NCBI GenBank assembly: GCA_039028495.1
Contig: JBCCHY010000001.1
Coordinates: 1-64,000, forward strand
Reading direction: 5' to 3'
Length of the DNA stretch: 64,000 nt
Source: JBCCHY01 sp039028495
Lineage (GTDB): Bacteria; Patescibacteriota; Saccharimonadia; Saccharimonadales; VXPC01
Shown: positions 6,631-15,156 of the stretch, piece after piece
How positions within the stretch are numbered: position 1 is the first letter of the stretch
How the letters are laid out: the number at the start of each line of letters is the position of its first letter
Notes under the pieces: model-generated
What the model was told of the DNA's origin: nothing
Database searches by the model: none
The model's input: the letters and a program-made list of their open reading frames with translations, nothing else
Program-made: the position numbers and the translations under genes

Positions 6631-7986
6631 TTATTTGTTTAGCTTTTTGAGCAGCTTTTCTGTTGTTTCGATTTCGTTCCAGGGGTGGACTTCCCACGGA
6701 TTGTCATGGTCTTTTTCGCCGCCACTGCCTATGGCCCGCTCGATCGTCTTTTCGTGACCCTTGCCCAGCAGTATCACTGTATCGCCCTTTTTGGCTGTTT
6801 TGAGAGCGAACTCGAGAGCTTCAGTACGATCCAGGATGAGGTGCAGGTCTTTGTCTCGTATTTTGCCTGATTTCTCTGCGCCACCGGCTATCTGGTCCAT
6901 GATTTCATTACCGTCTACATCGCGGTCGTCCTCTTCCGTCACAATCACTACGTCGCAGTATTTGCCCGCTATTTCCCCTTGGGTGGCACGCTTGGCGACG
7001 TCGCGCCTGCCTGCAGAGCCAAATAGGCCTATTAGACGGCCTTTTACCACTGGTCGTAGATCAGCAAACAGCTTCTCAAAGCTATCCGGCGTATGGGCAA
7101 AATCAACGATCACGTCAAAGTTCTGGCCTACGTCAACACGTGTCATACGACCTTCTACACCGTGCAGAGATTTGATGCCATTCTCTATCTGTTTTTTTGT
7201 CAGACCGAGAGCACGACCGACGAGCGCGGCTGCCATGCTGTTGCTGACATTGAAACTACCTGGCAGATTGCAGGTGATGTTGTAGCTGTCGCTACCAATA
7301 ACCATTTTGTACTTACTGCCCTTTGGCGTGAGTTTGAGCCCCACAGGTTTGGCAACATTCGGTCCAGCATTTTCGTCTAGGCTATAGGCGGCTACGTTTT
7401 CTACCTGGTCGGCGAAAAGAGCTGCATTGTCATCGTCTGAGTTGATTACCCCTAGTTTGCGACCATTTTTGTTACGTCCTGCTAGTTTAAATAGTTTGAG
7501 TTTGGCATTCAGATAGGCCTGGAATGTCCCGTGATAATCCAGATGCTCATGTGTGATGTTCGTCATAACGGCAATATCTATTGGCACACCCATGATTCTA
7601 AACTGCGCCAGCGCGTGACTAGTGACCTCTAGTACTAGATAGTCCATGCCTTTTGCTTTCATAGTCTCGATCCGGCCCATCAGCATCCCAATCGGCTGAG
7701 ATGTCATGTGGGCGATCTGCTGGGTAATGTCATCGTTCACGCCGTAAGCGACAGTACTCATAAGCCCCGCGTCATAACCAGCATCAACCAACATTTTGTG
7801 TATCAAGTAGCAGGTGCTGGTTTTGCCGTTTGTGCCAGTCACACCGATCACTTTGAGATCGCGGGCAGGGAAGCCTTTGCGCACATTAGTGGCCAGGGCG
7901 ACGCCGTAGTGTTTTGGCAAGACTGCTTTGTTATAGATGTTGCCTTTTAGGGCTTTTTCGGCGATTTTTTTAGCGTGACGTTTCAT
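6631..7986 (-). CDS. murE: Mur ligase of the MurE type
   Basis: 451 aa. It adds the third stem-peptide residue to UDP-MurNAc-Ala-Glu in peptidoglycan synthesis. GVTGTNGKTST (~48-58) is the ATP loop; EVTSHAL and TNITHEHLDYHG (~125-155) are MurE-type; a carbamylated-lysine region and FGSAGRRD with the KR pair follow. Where meso-DAP enzymes carry DNPR, this one reads TEEDDRD, so the amino acid added is probably not meso-DAP. A DNPW occurs later and is not at that site. TATACT lies 6 nt before the ATG (7993-7998). It lacks the first ~40 residues of some homologues. Confidence 0.85.
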   Translation of the reverse strand: MKRHAKKIAEKALKGNIYNKAVLPKHYGVALATNVRKGFPARDLKVIGVTGTNGKTSTCYLIHKMLVDAGYDAGLMSTVAYGVNDDITQQIAHMTSQPIGMLMGRIETMKAKGMDYLVLEVTSHALAQFRIMGVPIDIAVMTNITHEHLDYHGTFQAYLNAKLKLFKLAGRNKNGRKLGVINSDDDNAALFADQVENVAAYSLDENAGPNVAKPVGLKLTPKGSKYKMVIGSDSYNITCNLPGSFNVSNSMAAALVGRALGLTKKQIENGIKSLHGVEGRMTRVDVGQNFDVIVDFAHTPDSFEKLFADLRPVVKGRLIGLFGSAGRRDVAKRATQGEIAGKYCDVVIVTEEDDRDVDGNEIMDQIAGGAEKSGKIRDKDLHLILDRTEALEFALKTAKKGDTVILLGKGHEKTIERAIGSGGEKDHDNPWEVHPWNEIETTEKLLKKLNK

Positions 7987-8030
7987 GCCCCTAGTATAGC
8001 AGGGCTAGGCAACCTGAACCTCAAAACCCT

Positions 8031-8064
8031 CATCTGCTAGCAAGGAGGTTTTAAGGCTCAGACT
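8031..8064. repeat. Repeat element D, copy 1 (hairpin after a stop codon)
   Basis: A 31-nt core (8032-8062) matches 63658-63688 with one mismatch. TCTG (8033-8036) pairs with CAGA (8059-8062) and encloses GCTAGCAAGGAGG. On the minus strand it follows the stop of the 999-aa gene by about ten bases and precedes the murE promoter. Confidence 0.55.
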
Positions 8065-8073
8065 AGGCCTGAC

Positions 8074-11073
8074 TTACTCGTCGTCTTGTTCGTCGAAAAA
8101 CGCATCAAAGGCCTCTTGCGCGTCTGAGTCTACTTGGGCACCGAGCAGCTCGTCTAACTCAGTTGCTGCATCCTCATCTGCAGGGCTACTGTCTTCGTTC
8201 GCGGAGTCTTCACCAGTGCCTGCTGCGGCTAACCATTCTGGGCCGAGACTACTTAGCCAGTCCGGGCCGAGCTTTGCTGATAGCCCATTGCGTACGAAAG
8301 CATCGGCTATCTCAGGACCGAGTTCGATAGAGCCCTCACCGGCAGGTTTCCAGGCGTCTCTCTTACCTGCTACCACAGTTTCAGCACCAAGTGGCGATCC
8401 TGCGGTTTGGTTAATAAGTTGGCTAAACGCACTGCCGAGTGACTCATCAGCTCTTGCCTGACCGTATACCAGGGCCGTAGCATCATCGATAGATATACCG
8501 AATAGTTCTGCGAGTGCTGCTGTATAGCTCTCCTGCTGACCAAACACGAGTACGTTGTCTTCTACTAGTCGACGTAGATCATCTGCCTTGCCCTCAGCTG
8601 CTGCTCTCTGGATAACAGCATCGGGTAGGTTATCTATAGCACCGCTGACATCTACAGACTCTAGGTCCTCTGCTGCAGGTGTCTCTGCCTGAGTCGGTAC
8701 TGCTGTTGGCTCACCTTCGGCGCTGCCGCCCGCTGTCTCGTCCGACCTGTCCGGATCATCAATCGGCTGCTGGGCTTCGTTGCCTCCCCTGCCTGCAAAG
8801 GCAAGTCCTGCTAGACCCAAGCTGAACACTAGAGTTGCGGCACCTACTGCCTTTACAAGTCGACGTGAACGCTTTTTCTCACCGCTGCTACTAGCATCGT
8901 CTGTAGCAGTCTCACCAGCCCCAACTGGTGTATTACCAGCAACAACAGTTCCGCTTGAATCAGGAGTACCGGTGCCTACCGTGAGCACTGGGACTACTGC
9001 GGCTCTACTGGTCGGACTAGGTCTGTGCTGTTCGATATCTCCACCTATGAATGCATCCTGGAGCAACTGTCTGTAGTTTGACGTATCAAGAAGCCGCTCC
9101 TTCTCCCCGTCCCTCACGGCGTCGATACTGTCTAGGAGTCTTTGTAGTTCATCTACATCCTCTGGTAATAGACCTTCATTCTCCAGTTTGTCCATAACTA
9201 GATGGTTAATCTGATGTCTACGCACAAGTGGGTCCTGGGACAGCTCCCTGCCGTCAATTAGCGAGAACATCTGCTTGATGTCCTTGTCTCCAAGCCCGTA
9301 TAGCCCGGTAAAGCTGACGCCAAAGGTATCATAAAATAAACCTGGTATGTTAAGTCTGGTGTCATCCGGTGACTCGGGTGTCACTGGCTGTACATCTGAC
9401 ACTGCAAGATCGGCGTTCCACCAGTTGGTACCAGGAACTGTCGCGGTGTCTTGTGGACGACTAGGTCGACTTAAGGGCCTACCGTCTATGTCAATTGTCA
9501 CGCTGTCCCTGTGACCACCATTTTCTAAAATCTGTCTGGCGACTTGTTTGTAGCCACCCCAGCTATGGATGCCAGCCGGACTATCTTCGCTACCAAAGCC
9601 TAGTATCTCTAGTGCTATACCTTCGGCGCGTCCAGGCAGAATATCCTGTTTGACAATACCAGCATCCTTACGCATTTTCGGTACTAAGCTTAATGCGAGC
9701 AGAGCATCAAGCTGGGCATTACGCTCGTCACTATACACGGGCGCTAATTCTATGCCGTCCAAGTGCTCCGCGAAAGCTTCTCTCAGCTCGTCATCATCCA
9801 TGAATTCAACGTCCCGTATGCTATAGCCCAGGACGTCTTTGGCAAATGTATCTAGAGCATCTACGTTCTGCCTGCTGATCTCTTCTGACAGATCTGGATC
9901 TTCACGTCTTGCGTCTATGATACGTAGCTCGTACAGCTCCTCAAGCGTTTCAGGTTCTGTTGTCACCAGTTCAGCACGCGGAACATCCATAGGTATCCCA
10001 GGTACGTCAACTACAAGGAGCTCTTCCCTAGTATAAGCTTCGTTCTGTGCGGCTGCGCCGAGGGCTTCGAACCTCTCGCGAACCTCTGGAGTAGTTTCAG
10101 GGTCTACTGATCTAGCTACCGCCATGTCGACTAGCCTGTCTTCGACAAGCTCTGTCAGGTCACCATCAAGACGCTCTATAACTGCTGTATCTACACCAAG
10201 CAGGTCAGCTGCCTCGCCCGCAGGTAGTTCAAAAATAGACTCTATGCCAACTATACCTAGCTCGCTGGCTAATTCTGAAATCTTCGGACCAAATTTTAGA
10301 TCATCAGCCACCTCCGTTTTGGTGGGTTTGAGTAGGGCCTCCGTAGTTCTGTTCTGATGTTCACGCAGTGCAAGAGCGGTCGGATTCGGACCTCTGTCTG
10401 GTCTCGTGGGAACCACAATCTTTTTAGTACGATTTCGACCCGCAGATGCTGCTTGGTCTTTCTTGACAACTGATTGTGCTCGCACTAACGCCTCGTCATA
10501 AAAGCTCTTTGGTCTAGAATAGTCCGCCTCAATACCTAACACACTCGCTATCTCAGATATACCGGCACCTGCAGACAGGTCTAGCAGTGAAGCTTCTTCC
10601 GCGGCCCAGTCGTTAGCATTTGTTTCGCCACGTCTTAGTCTGCCGTTTTCTGCACCTTCTCTGGCTATTTCTGATTCTGTTTTACTGCCAAATATCTCTT
10701 GATAATCTCTGCCGGTGTCTACCTGGTCCTGGTTTTGGTGATTTCTTGCATCCGCAAGTAGTCTGCCCGCGTCAAAGCCCCTGATAGCAGAGCCGCCGAC
10801 CCACGGAGTATATGCATCCATAAAAGCAGGTACGGCATCTAGGCCAGTCTCCCCTGCTAGGTCCAGAAAGCTATCTCTGTCAGCACCGCCTTGATTTGCA
10901 ATCACACCATAAAGTGCATCTTGCGCTGAGCGTACAGCCAAATCATAGTCGGACCTTGATACAAACTGACCAGAGGTGTCATGAATGACCTCTTGACCAT
11001 TACGACCAACAGATACATTCATCCCTCTAAGAGAGGCTACGGGTTCTGTCTGTCTTGATTCAAAATTATGCAT
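8074..11073 (-). CDS. Large acidic single-pass membrane protein, unrecognised
   Basis: 999 aa; no family recognised. About 740 mostly charged residues precede KKRSRR and a hydrophobic helix (~745-767), followed by ~230 acidic residues ending DEQDDE. The positive-inside rule gives N-in, C-out. Several short segments look like repeated helical modules: ISEIASVLGIEADY, ISELASELGIV, AADLLGVD, LGPDWLSSLGPEW. The neighbouring 826-aa protein ends with a similar module, ITEIADILGVEPDL. The pair may be structural or scaffold proteins. Its own promoter is at 11089-11117. Confidence 0.8.
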   Translation of the reverse strand: MHNFESRQTEPVASLRGMNVSVGRNGQEVIHDTSGQFVSRSDYDLAVRSAQDALYGVIANQGGADRDSFLDLAGETGLDAVPAFMDAYTPWVGGSAIRGFDAGRLLADARNHQNQDQVDTGRDYQEIFGSKTESEIAREGAENGRLRRGETNANDWAAEEASLLDLSAGAGISEIASVLGIEADYSRPKSFYDEALVRAQSVVKKDQAASAGRNRTKKIVVPTRPDRGPNPTALALREHQNRTTEALLKPTKTEVADDLKFGPKISELASELGIVGIESIFELPAGEAADLLGVDTAVIERLDGDLTELVEDRLVDMAVARSVDPETTPEVRERFEALGAAAQNEAYTREELLVVDVPGIPMDVPRAELVTTEPETLEELYELRIIDARREDPDLSEEISRQNVDALDTFAKDVLGYSIRDVEFMDDDELREAFAEHLDGIELAPVYSDERNAQLDALLALSLVPKMRKDAGIVKQDILPGRAEGIALEILGFGSEDSPAGIHSWGGYKQVARQILENGGHRDSVTIDIDGRPLSRPSRPQDTATVPGTNWWNADLAVSDVQPVTPESPDDTRLNIPGLFYDTFGVSFTGLYGLGDKDIKQMFSLIDGRELSQDPLVRRHQINHLVMDKLENEGLLPEDVDELQRLLDSIDAVRDGEKERLLDTSNYRQLLQDAFIGGDIEQHRPSPTSRAAVVPVLTVGTGTPDSSGTVVAGNTPVGAGETATDDASSSGEKKRSRRLVKAVGAATLVFSLGLAGLAFAGRGGNEAQQPIDDPDRSDETAGGSAEGEPTAVPTQAETPAAEDLESVDVSGAIDNLPDAVIQRAAAEGKADDLRRLVEDNVLVFGQQESYTAALAELFGISIDDATALVYGQARADESLGSAFSQLINQTAGSPLGAETVVAGKRDAWKPAGEGSIELGPEIADAFVRNGLSAKLGPDWLSSLGPEWLAAAGTGEDSANEDSSPADEDAATELDELLGAQVDSDAQEAFDAFFDEQDDE

Positions 11074-11088
11074 AGCTTTACCTAATAT

Positions 11089-11117
11089 ATATTAGCATTT
11101 TATTGACAGAAAGTCAA
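11089..11117 (-). promoter_or_regulatory. Promoter of the 999-aa gene
   Basis: Minus strand TTGACT (11112-11117), 17-nt spacer, TAATAT (11089-11094). The -35 lies in the inverted repeat TTGAC-TTTC-TGTCAA. The ATG is 15 nt further, with AGG between. Confidence 0.75.
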
Positions 11118-11120
11118 TGT

Positions 11121-13601
11121 CTATACTCTTACACCTTCTGCTAGTCTTCGCTGCTCAGCCTGGAGTCTTTCTACCCAGTCTTTTTTAGAAACTGACAGAT
11201 CTGGTTCAACCCCTAGAATATCAGCGATTTCTGTTATGCCAAGAGAGCTTGGGCTTGGTGCCGCGAGTATCCTTTCGGCTCGTGCCTGGTCCTCTAGTCT
11301 TGCCTGATTTGCTTGGCGCCTCGCCTCTGTAGCAGCATCATGCTCAGTGTTGTGTTCCGCCTGACGAGCAAGCCACTCAGCTGCTTCATCAGCTATGCTA
11401 GTATCTGGTTCTGTGGGGTTTTCACGTGCCTGAGCTGTAGGCCTGTCAACTTCTTTGGTTTGAGGCTCAAGGGAATCACGCATGGCATCAAGACGGGACG
11501 ATAGATCCTGGGCTTTTTCTCTAAACTCCTCTTGGCTCAGAGGCTTGTGCCCCTGGCTAACCTCAGCGCTGCCGTTTTGTGTTGCAGCCCTCGCTTCGAC
11601 TACGTGGTCGACCAGGGATGTGGATAGCTTCTGTAGTGGAGATGACTCACCATTTCCTGAATTTTCGGGTCTTCCTCCTACCAGTGCCTTAAAGTGACCA
11701 CTACTAGGAGTCTGCTGTTCCTTGTGGTCGGATCCTCCTTCGTTTAGTGGAGTTTCTAACTCTTCTGCGGAGTCTGATTCACCAACGGTTACTACAGGTA
11801 CCTCTCCACTGACTCTTTCCATGAACCCGCCAAATGTCTCGTTTGAGGAAATCACAGGTTCTTCGTTATGAGAGTTGGGAGCTAGTCCGTTCGAGTGAGT
11901 ACCTGCAACCCGACCTGCTTCATTGGTAGCTGACAGAACACTTGCACTCTGCTCAGCTTCTGTCCAATCGTCAGGATTGTACAGAGTGGTTAGACCTATA
12001 AAGGCCTTCGTGTCTTCAGCTGTGGGTGTCCATGACTCCTGATCAGCAAAGGGATCGACTATAGCTGGGACGACTTCATCCGCACTTCCTGCAGGAACTG
12101 CCTGTGTATCGTCTACAGAACCGGGATGCGCTTCAATATCAGTCATCCAGACTATCTCGCCTGATGGCATGTCTGGGTTGGTGTTGTAGATAGGGGTGTC
12201 TAATGGCGGTAATTGAGGAGCCTCGCTGCTAGCCTGCCTCCCAGCGCCGAGCGCAAGTATACCAAGAGGTTGGTGCACACTTGCTGCTCTAACCGATCTG
12301 TCTGCTGCAATCAGCTCTTGAGCTACCTCAGGGCCGTAAGCATGAAGAAGTGCCCTAAGGCTGTCTCTCTGACTCGGTTCAGGCTCTATGGTCTCATCTA
12401 AATCGTCCGCTGTCTCCGCGGCTGCTTGCAATGCTAGCTGCGTTTCTGCGTTGTGATCAGCGTACACCCTAGCCCCTCTGCCGTCATCAATAACTACGCC
12501 TTCTCGCTCGGCTAGCTGATCATCAGTTAGCTCTTCGGCTTTCTGAGGGCCTAGGCCTAAAGCCTTTGCCATTTCTGTGGCAATTTGCGGTCCCATGCCT
12601 AGCCCTTCGTCGTTATATATTGCGGTTAGTTCATGGTGCGTGCCGTACATAGGATCATCGCGCATAAGTATCGCCGGAGGCTTGTATGACCACTCTTCGT
12701 CGCCTGAAGGGTTTTTGTCTCCAATCTTACCTTTGTCATGATCTGGTTCTGCAGATAAATCCATGCCTGGCTCATTCGTGAAACTTTCGGTTGCTCCTCC
12801 AGGCTGAGGTGCTACTTTAGGTCTAACAACAGTCGGAGTTGCTACTTCAGGGGCAGGTGTTGGTTCAACCCCCTCAGTTGACGAGTAGACTTCTGCAGGA
12901 GAGGTGGTGTCTACTACGCCTTGAACAGACTGCCCAGGTGCGGTTTCCTTTGCTTCTTTCTTTCGCCTGAGGCGGAATCTTCTGCGCTTATTCGGTGTCG
13001 AGCCATCTTTTGTAGACTCTGGGGCCTGAGTAGTTTGACTATTTCCGTTTGGAGCTGGAGCATCAGCAGAGAGAAAAACCACATCTCTTTTTTCGCCAGT
13101 TACTGGGTCCTTAACTGTTCTGGTTACGGTGCCGGTATCAGATGGAAGCCTATAATCATGGCTAGTGGGTCCGTCGATATCAGCCAGGGTCCTACTAGCC
13201 ACACTACCAGTGTCACTGCTTTCAGTGGCTGCCCCTATCATAGAAGTAGCACCGTCAGAACCAAGATGCTTTACTGCCCACTCGTTATTCCCTGGACCAA
13301 AAGGAGTCGTAGCCCTATGCATCTCAGCTCGCCTAGCGTCTTCCACTTCAACTTTCTTGAGCCGTTCAGCGAGATCTCTGTCTGCTTTATCTACGGTTTT
13401 ATGAAGATCTGCAAGTTCCGCCTTAAGCTCTTCCGCTCTGGCAGATGCGTCATCTCGAACCTTCTTGATATCCGCACCGACTCTTTTTCCTATATTAGCC
13501 GACACTGCTCTGCTGTCAGTTCCTATATGTTGTACGCGCTGCTCTCCGTCAGATTCACTGATTACAAAATTTGGGGGTCTATTTCTTCTTCCGAATCGCA
13601 T
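11121..13601 (-). CDS. Large soluble coiled-coil/disordered protein, unrecognised
   Basis: 826 aa; no family recognised and no membrane segment. A basic start (MRFGRRNRPP) is followed by a predicted coiled coil (~40-95), then long Pro/Ser/Thr/Glu-rich low-complexity regions with a basic patch NKRRRFRLRRKKE (~205-217), and helical segments containing EMAKALGLGPQKAEEL. The C-terminus carries ITEIADILGVEPDL followed by a Trp-containing helix, shared in pattern with the next gene (ASVLGIEADYSRP). The two genes run in the same direction 47 nt apart but each has a strong promoter. Probably a structural or regulatory protein. Confidence 0.8.
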   Translation of the reverse strand: MRFGRRNRPPNFVISESDGEQRVQHIGTDSRAVSANIGKRVGADIKKVRDDASARAEELKAELADLHKTVDKADRDLAERLKKVEVEDARRAEMHRATTPFGPGNNEWAVKHLGSDGATSMIGAATESSDTGSVASRTLADIDGPTSHDYRLPSDTGTVTRTVKDPVTGEKRDVVFLSADAPAPNGNSQTTQAPESTKDGSTPNKRRRFRLRRKKEAKETAPGQSVQGVVDTTSPAEVYSSTEGVEPTPAPEVATPTVVRPKVAPQPGGATESFTNEPGMDLSAEPDHDKGKIGDKNPSGDEEWSYKPPAILMRDDPMYGTHHELTAIYNDEGLGMGPQIATEMAKALGLGPQKAEELTDDQLAEREGVVIDDGRGARVYADHNAETQLALQAAAETADDLDETIEPEPSQRDSLRALLHAYGPEVAQELIAADRSVRAASVHQPLGILALGAGRQASSEAPQLPPLDTPIYNTNPDMPSGEIVWMTDIEAHPGSVDDTQAVPAGSADEVVPAIVDPFADQESWTPTAEDTKAFIGLTTLYNPDDWTEAEQSASVLSATNEAGRVAGTHSNGLAPNSHNEEPVISSNETFGGFMERVSGEVPVVTVGESDSAEELETPLNEGGSDHKEQQTPSSGHFKALVGGRPENSGNGESSPLQKLSTSLVDHVVEARAATQNGSAEVSQGHKPLSQEEFREKAQDLSSRLDAMRDSLEPQTKEVDRPTAQARENPTEPDTSIADEAAEWLARQAEHNTEHDAATEARRQANQARLEDQARAERILAAPSPSSLGITEIADILGVEPDLSVSKKDWVERLQAEQRRLAEGVRV

Positions 13602-13666
13602 GGCTATAACTTCTTCGTTTGTTGCTTACTATTTAGTTTTTTTATTTTTGTGCTTAATGCTTAACA

Positions 13667-13695
13667 AATTTAGCAGAAATTCTTCGTTTTGTCAA
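13667..13695 (-). promoter_or_regulatory. Promoter of the 826-aa gene
   Basis: Minus strand TTGACA (13690-13695), 17-nt spacer, TAAATT (13667-13672), giving a ~60-nt A-rich leader. A second TTGACA lies about 38 bases upstream. Confidence 0.75.
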
Positions 13696-13752
13696 TACTT
13701 AAAGCTACAATTACTCTACTTTGTCAATAGCTAGAAATACATTCAAGCGCTG

Positions 13753-13758
13753 TATAAT
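13753..13758 (+). promoter_or_regulatory. -10 box of tsaD (leaderless)
   Basis: TATAAT nine bases before the tsaD ATG. No Shine-Dalgarno fits between them. Confidence 0.65.
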
Positions 13759-13767
13759 AGCAAATCT

Positions 13768-14844
13768 ATGCTGGTGCTAGGAATCGAAACAAGTTGTGAT
13801 GAAACAAGTGTTGGAGTCGTCCGAGACGGTAGGGAGCTGTTGTCCAACTCCGTACTCAGCCAGATAGATATCCATGCCGAATATGGTGGTATCGTTCCTG
13901 AGATAGCTGCCAGAAGCCATCTAGAAGCAATGAACCCGATGATAGAGCAGGCCCTCAAAGAGGCTGATGTAGCCTGGAACGATATAGATGCCATCGGCGT
14001 CACCTACGGCGCTGGGTTATCTGGATCGCTACTGATAGGAGCGACTACAGCTAGGGTGCTAGCTATTGTTAAGGACAAGCCGCTGTATGCGTGTAATCAT
14101 GTGGAGGGACATGTTTACGCAAACTACCTGACTTCTTATGAGTCACCCGAGATAAGAGACGGCCGGCCGGCTTTGCCGTCGAGACAGCCTGCGTTCCCGC
14201 TGCTTGCGCTGATTGTGTCAGGTAAGCACAGCCAGTTGGTTCTTTTTAGAGATCACGGTGACTATGATCTGCTAGGTCAAGCGCAAGATGACGCTATTGG
14301 CGAGGCATTCGACAAGGTCGCCCGCATACTCGGACTTCCCTACCCCGGTGGGCCGTCGATCGCCAAGATTGCGACAGATGGTGACCCAGACAAATATACT
14401 CTGCCTATCTCTAGGATAGCTGGCGACTATAACTTTAGCTTCTCTGGGATCAAGACAGCCGTCCTGAGGCTCTGCCAGGGGCTAGCTGGTGGTGATCACG
14501 CTATGCCTAGTTTTGAGATAGCACAGCACCTCTCAGAAGTTCAAAAAGCAGATGTCGCTGCCTCATTCCAAAAAACTGCCGTGAAAACAGTAGTCGATAA
14601 AACAATCAAAGCCTACGAAGAATTCCAACCCAAGGACGTCGTAATAGCCGGGGGGGTCGCTGCTAGCCAAGAGTTACGAGCACAACTTACTGAGCGCCTA
14701 CCGATAGATATCCAGTACGCACCGATTGGGCTATGTACAGATAATGGAGCCATGATCGCCTGTCTCTGCTGCCATCAAATCATGAACGAGATGGACCCCG
14801 CTGATCCCTACACACTGGGCATCAACCCTAGTCTCTCTATGTAG
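13768..14844 (+). CDS. tsaD: tRNA N6-adenosine threonylcarbamoyltransferase TsaD
   Basis: 358 aa. It transfers threonylcarbamoyl to A37 of ANN-decoding tRNAs, with TsaB/TsaE partners not seen here. The N-terminal ASKHA signature GIETSCDETS, PEIAARSHLE and the metal-binding histidines HVEGH (~112-116) are present, as are GEAFDKVARILGLPYPGGP and the late GGVAASQELR. Length is typical. The ATG follows TATAAT by nine bases, so the mRNA is probably leaderless. It diverges from the 826-aa gene. Confidence 0.97.
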   Translation: MLVLGIETSCDETSVGVVRDGRELLSNSVLSQIDIHAEYGGIVPEIAARSHLEAMNPMIEQALKEADVAWNDIDAIGVTYGAGLSGSLLIGATTARVLAIVKDKPLYACNHVEGHVYANYLTSYESPEIRDGRPALPSRQPAFPLLALIVSGKHSQLVLFRDHGDYDLLGQAQDDAIGEAFDKVARILGLPYPGGPSIAKIATDGDPDKYTLPISRIAGDYNFSFSGIKTAVLRLCQGLAGGDHAMPSFEIAQHLSEVQKADVAASFQKTAVKTVVDKTIKAYEEFQPKDVVIAGGVAASQELRAQLTERLPIDIQYAPIGLCTDNGAMIACLCCHQIMNEMDPADPYTLGINPSLSM

Positions 14845-14922
14845 CTAAACCGCAGGTTTAAAGATCTATTAAAAAGCATCTCCCGTTCTTGTCTGTTGGT
14901 ACAATATAGCAACCAAAACAAA

Positions 14923-14985
14923 CACGTGAATCTGGAAACACTGTAGCTGGGCACCCTACAAGGAGTCTTATTTGTCTTTCACGTG
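14923..14985 (+). promoter_or_regulatory. Structured leader segment upstream of valS
   Basis: CACGTGAA (14923-14930) pairs perfectly with TTCACGTG (14978-14985) and encloses a TGTAG/CTACA hairpin (14942-14960). A TACAAT at 14900-14905 could start this RNA. I see no T-box features such as a TGGNACC antiterminator. Beyond this and the mini-ORF below, the 312-base tsaD-valS gap shows nothing else clear. Confidence 0.35.
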
Positions 14986-15044
14986 GATTACAATTTAATT
15001 AACTTTCACAAAATTAGCTCCTGCCGCCGTGCTAAACTAGCGTC

Positions 15045-15098
15045 ATGTTCAGACGAGTTTTCATAACTGTGTACGTCGTAGTCCCCTGCGGGGCTTAA
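15045..15098 (+). CDS. Candidate valine-rich leader peptide of valS
   Basis: A 17-codon ORF, MFRRVFITVYVVVPCGA, 58 nt before valS. Five of 17 codons are valine, four of them in the run V-Y-V-V-V. TAAACT (15033-15038) lies 6 nt before its ATG, the same spacing as many genes in this window. The valine run is followed at once by a short GC hairpin (CCC-CTGC-GGG with flanking pairs) spanning the stop. This is the layout of ribosome-mediated attenuation responding to charged tRNA-Val. No T-rich terminator follows, so the mechanism is unproven and chance is possible. Confidence 0.4.
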   Translation: MFRRVFITVYVVVPCGA

Positions 15099-15156
15099 CT
15101 TTCTCCTTATTTAGATTTACAATACAACTTAAGACTTATGAAACAGAGGTAATAAC

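Noticed and set aside
12921..13664. 247-codon plus-strand ORF opposite the 826-aa gene
   Set aside because: Cys/Phe/Ser-rich shadow translation without motif; the opposite frame has a promoter and start.
14900..15156. T-box riboswitch upstream of valS
   Set aside because: No specifier loop, AG bulge or TGGNACC antiterminator could be found.
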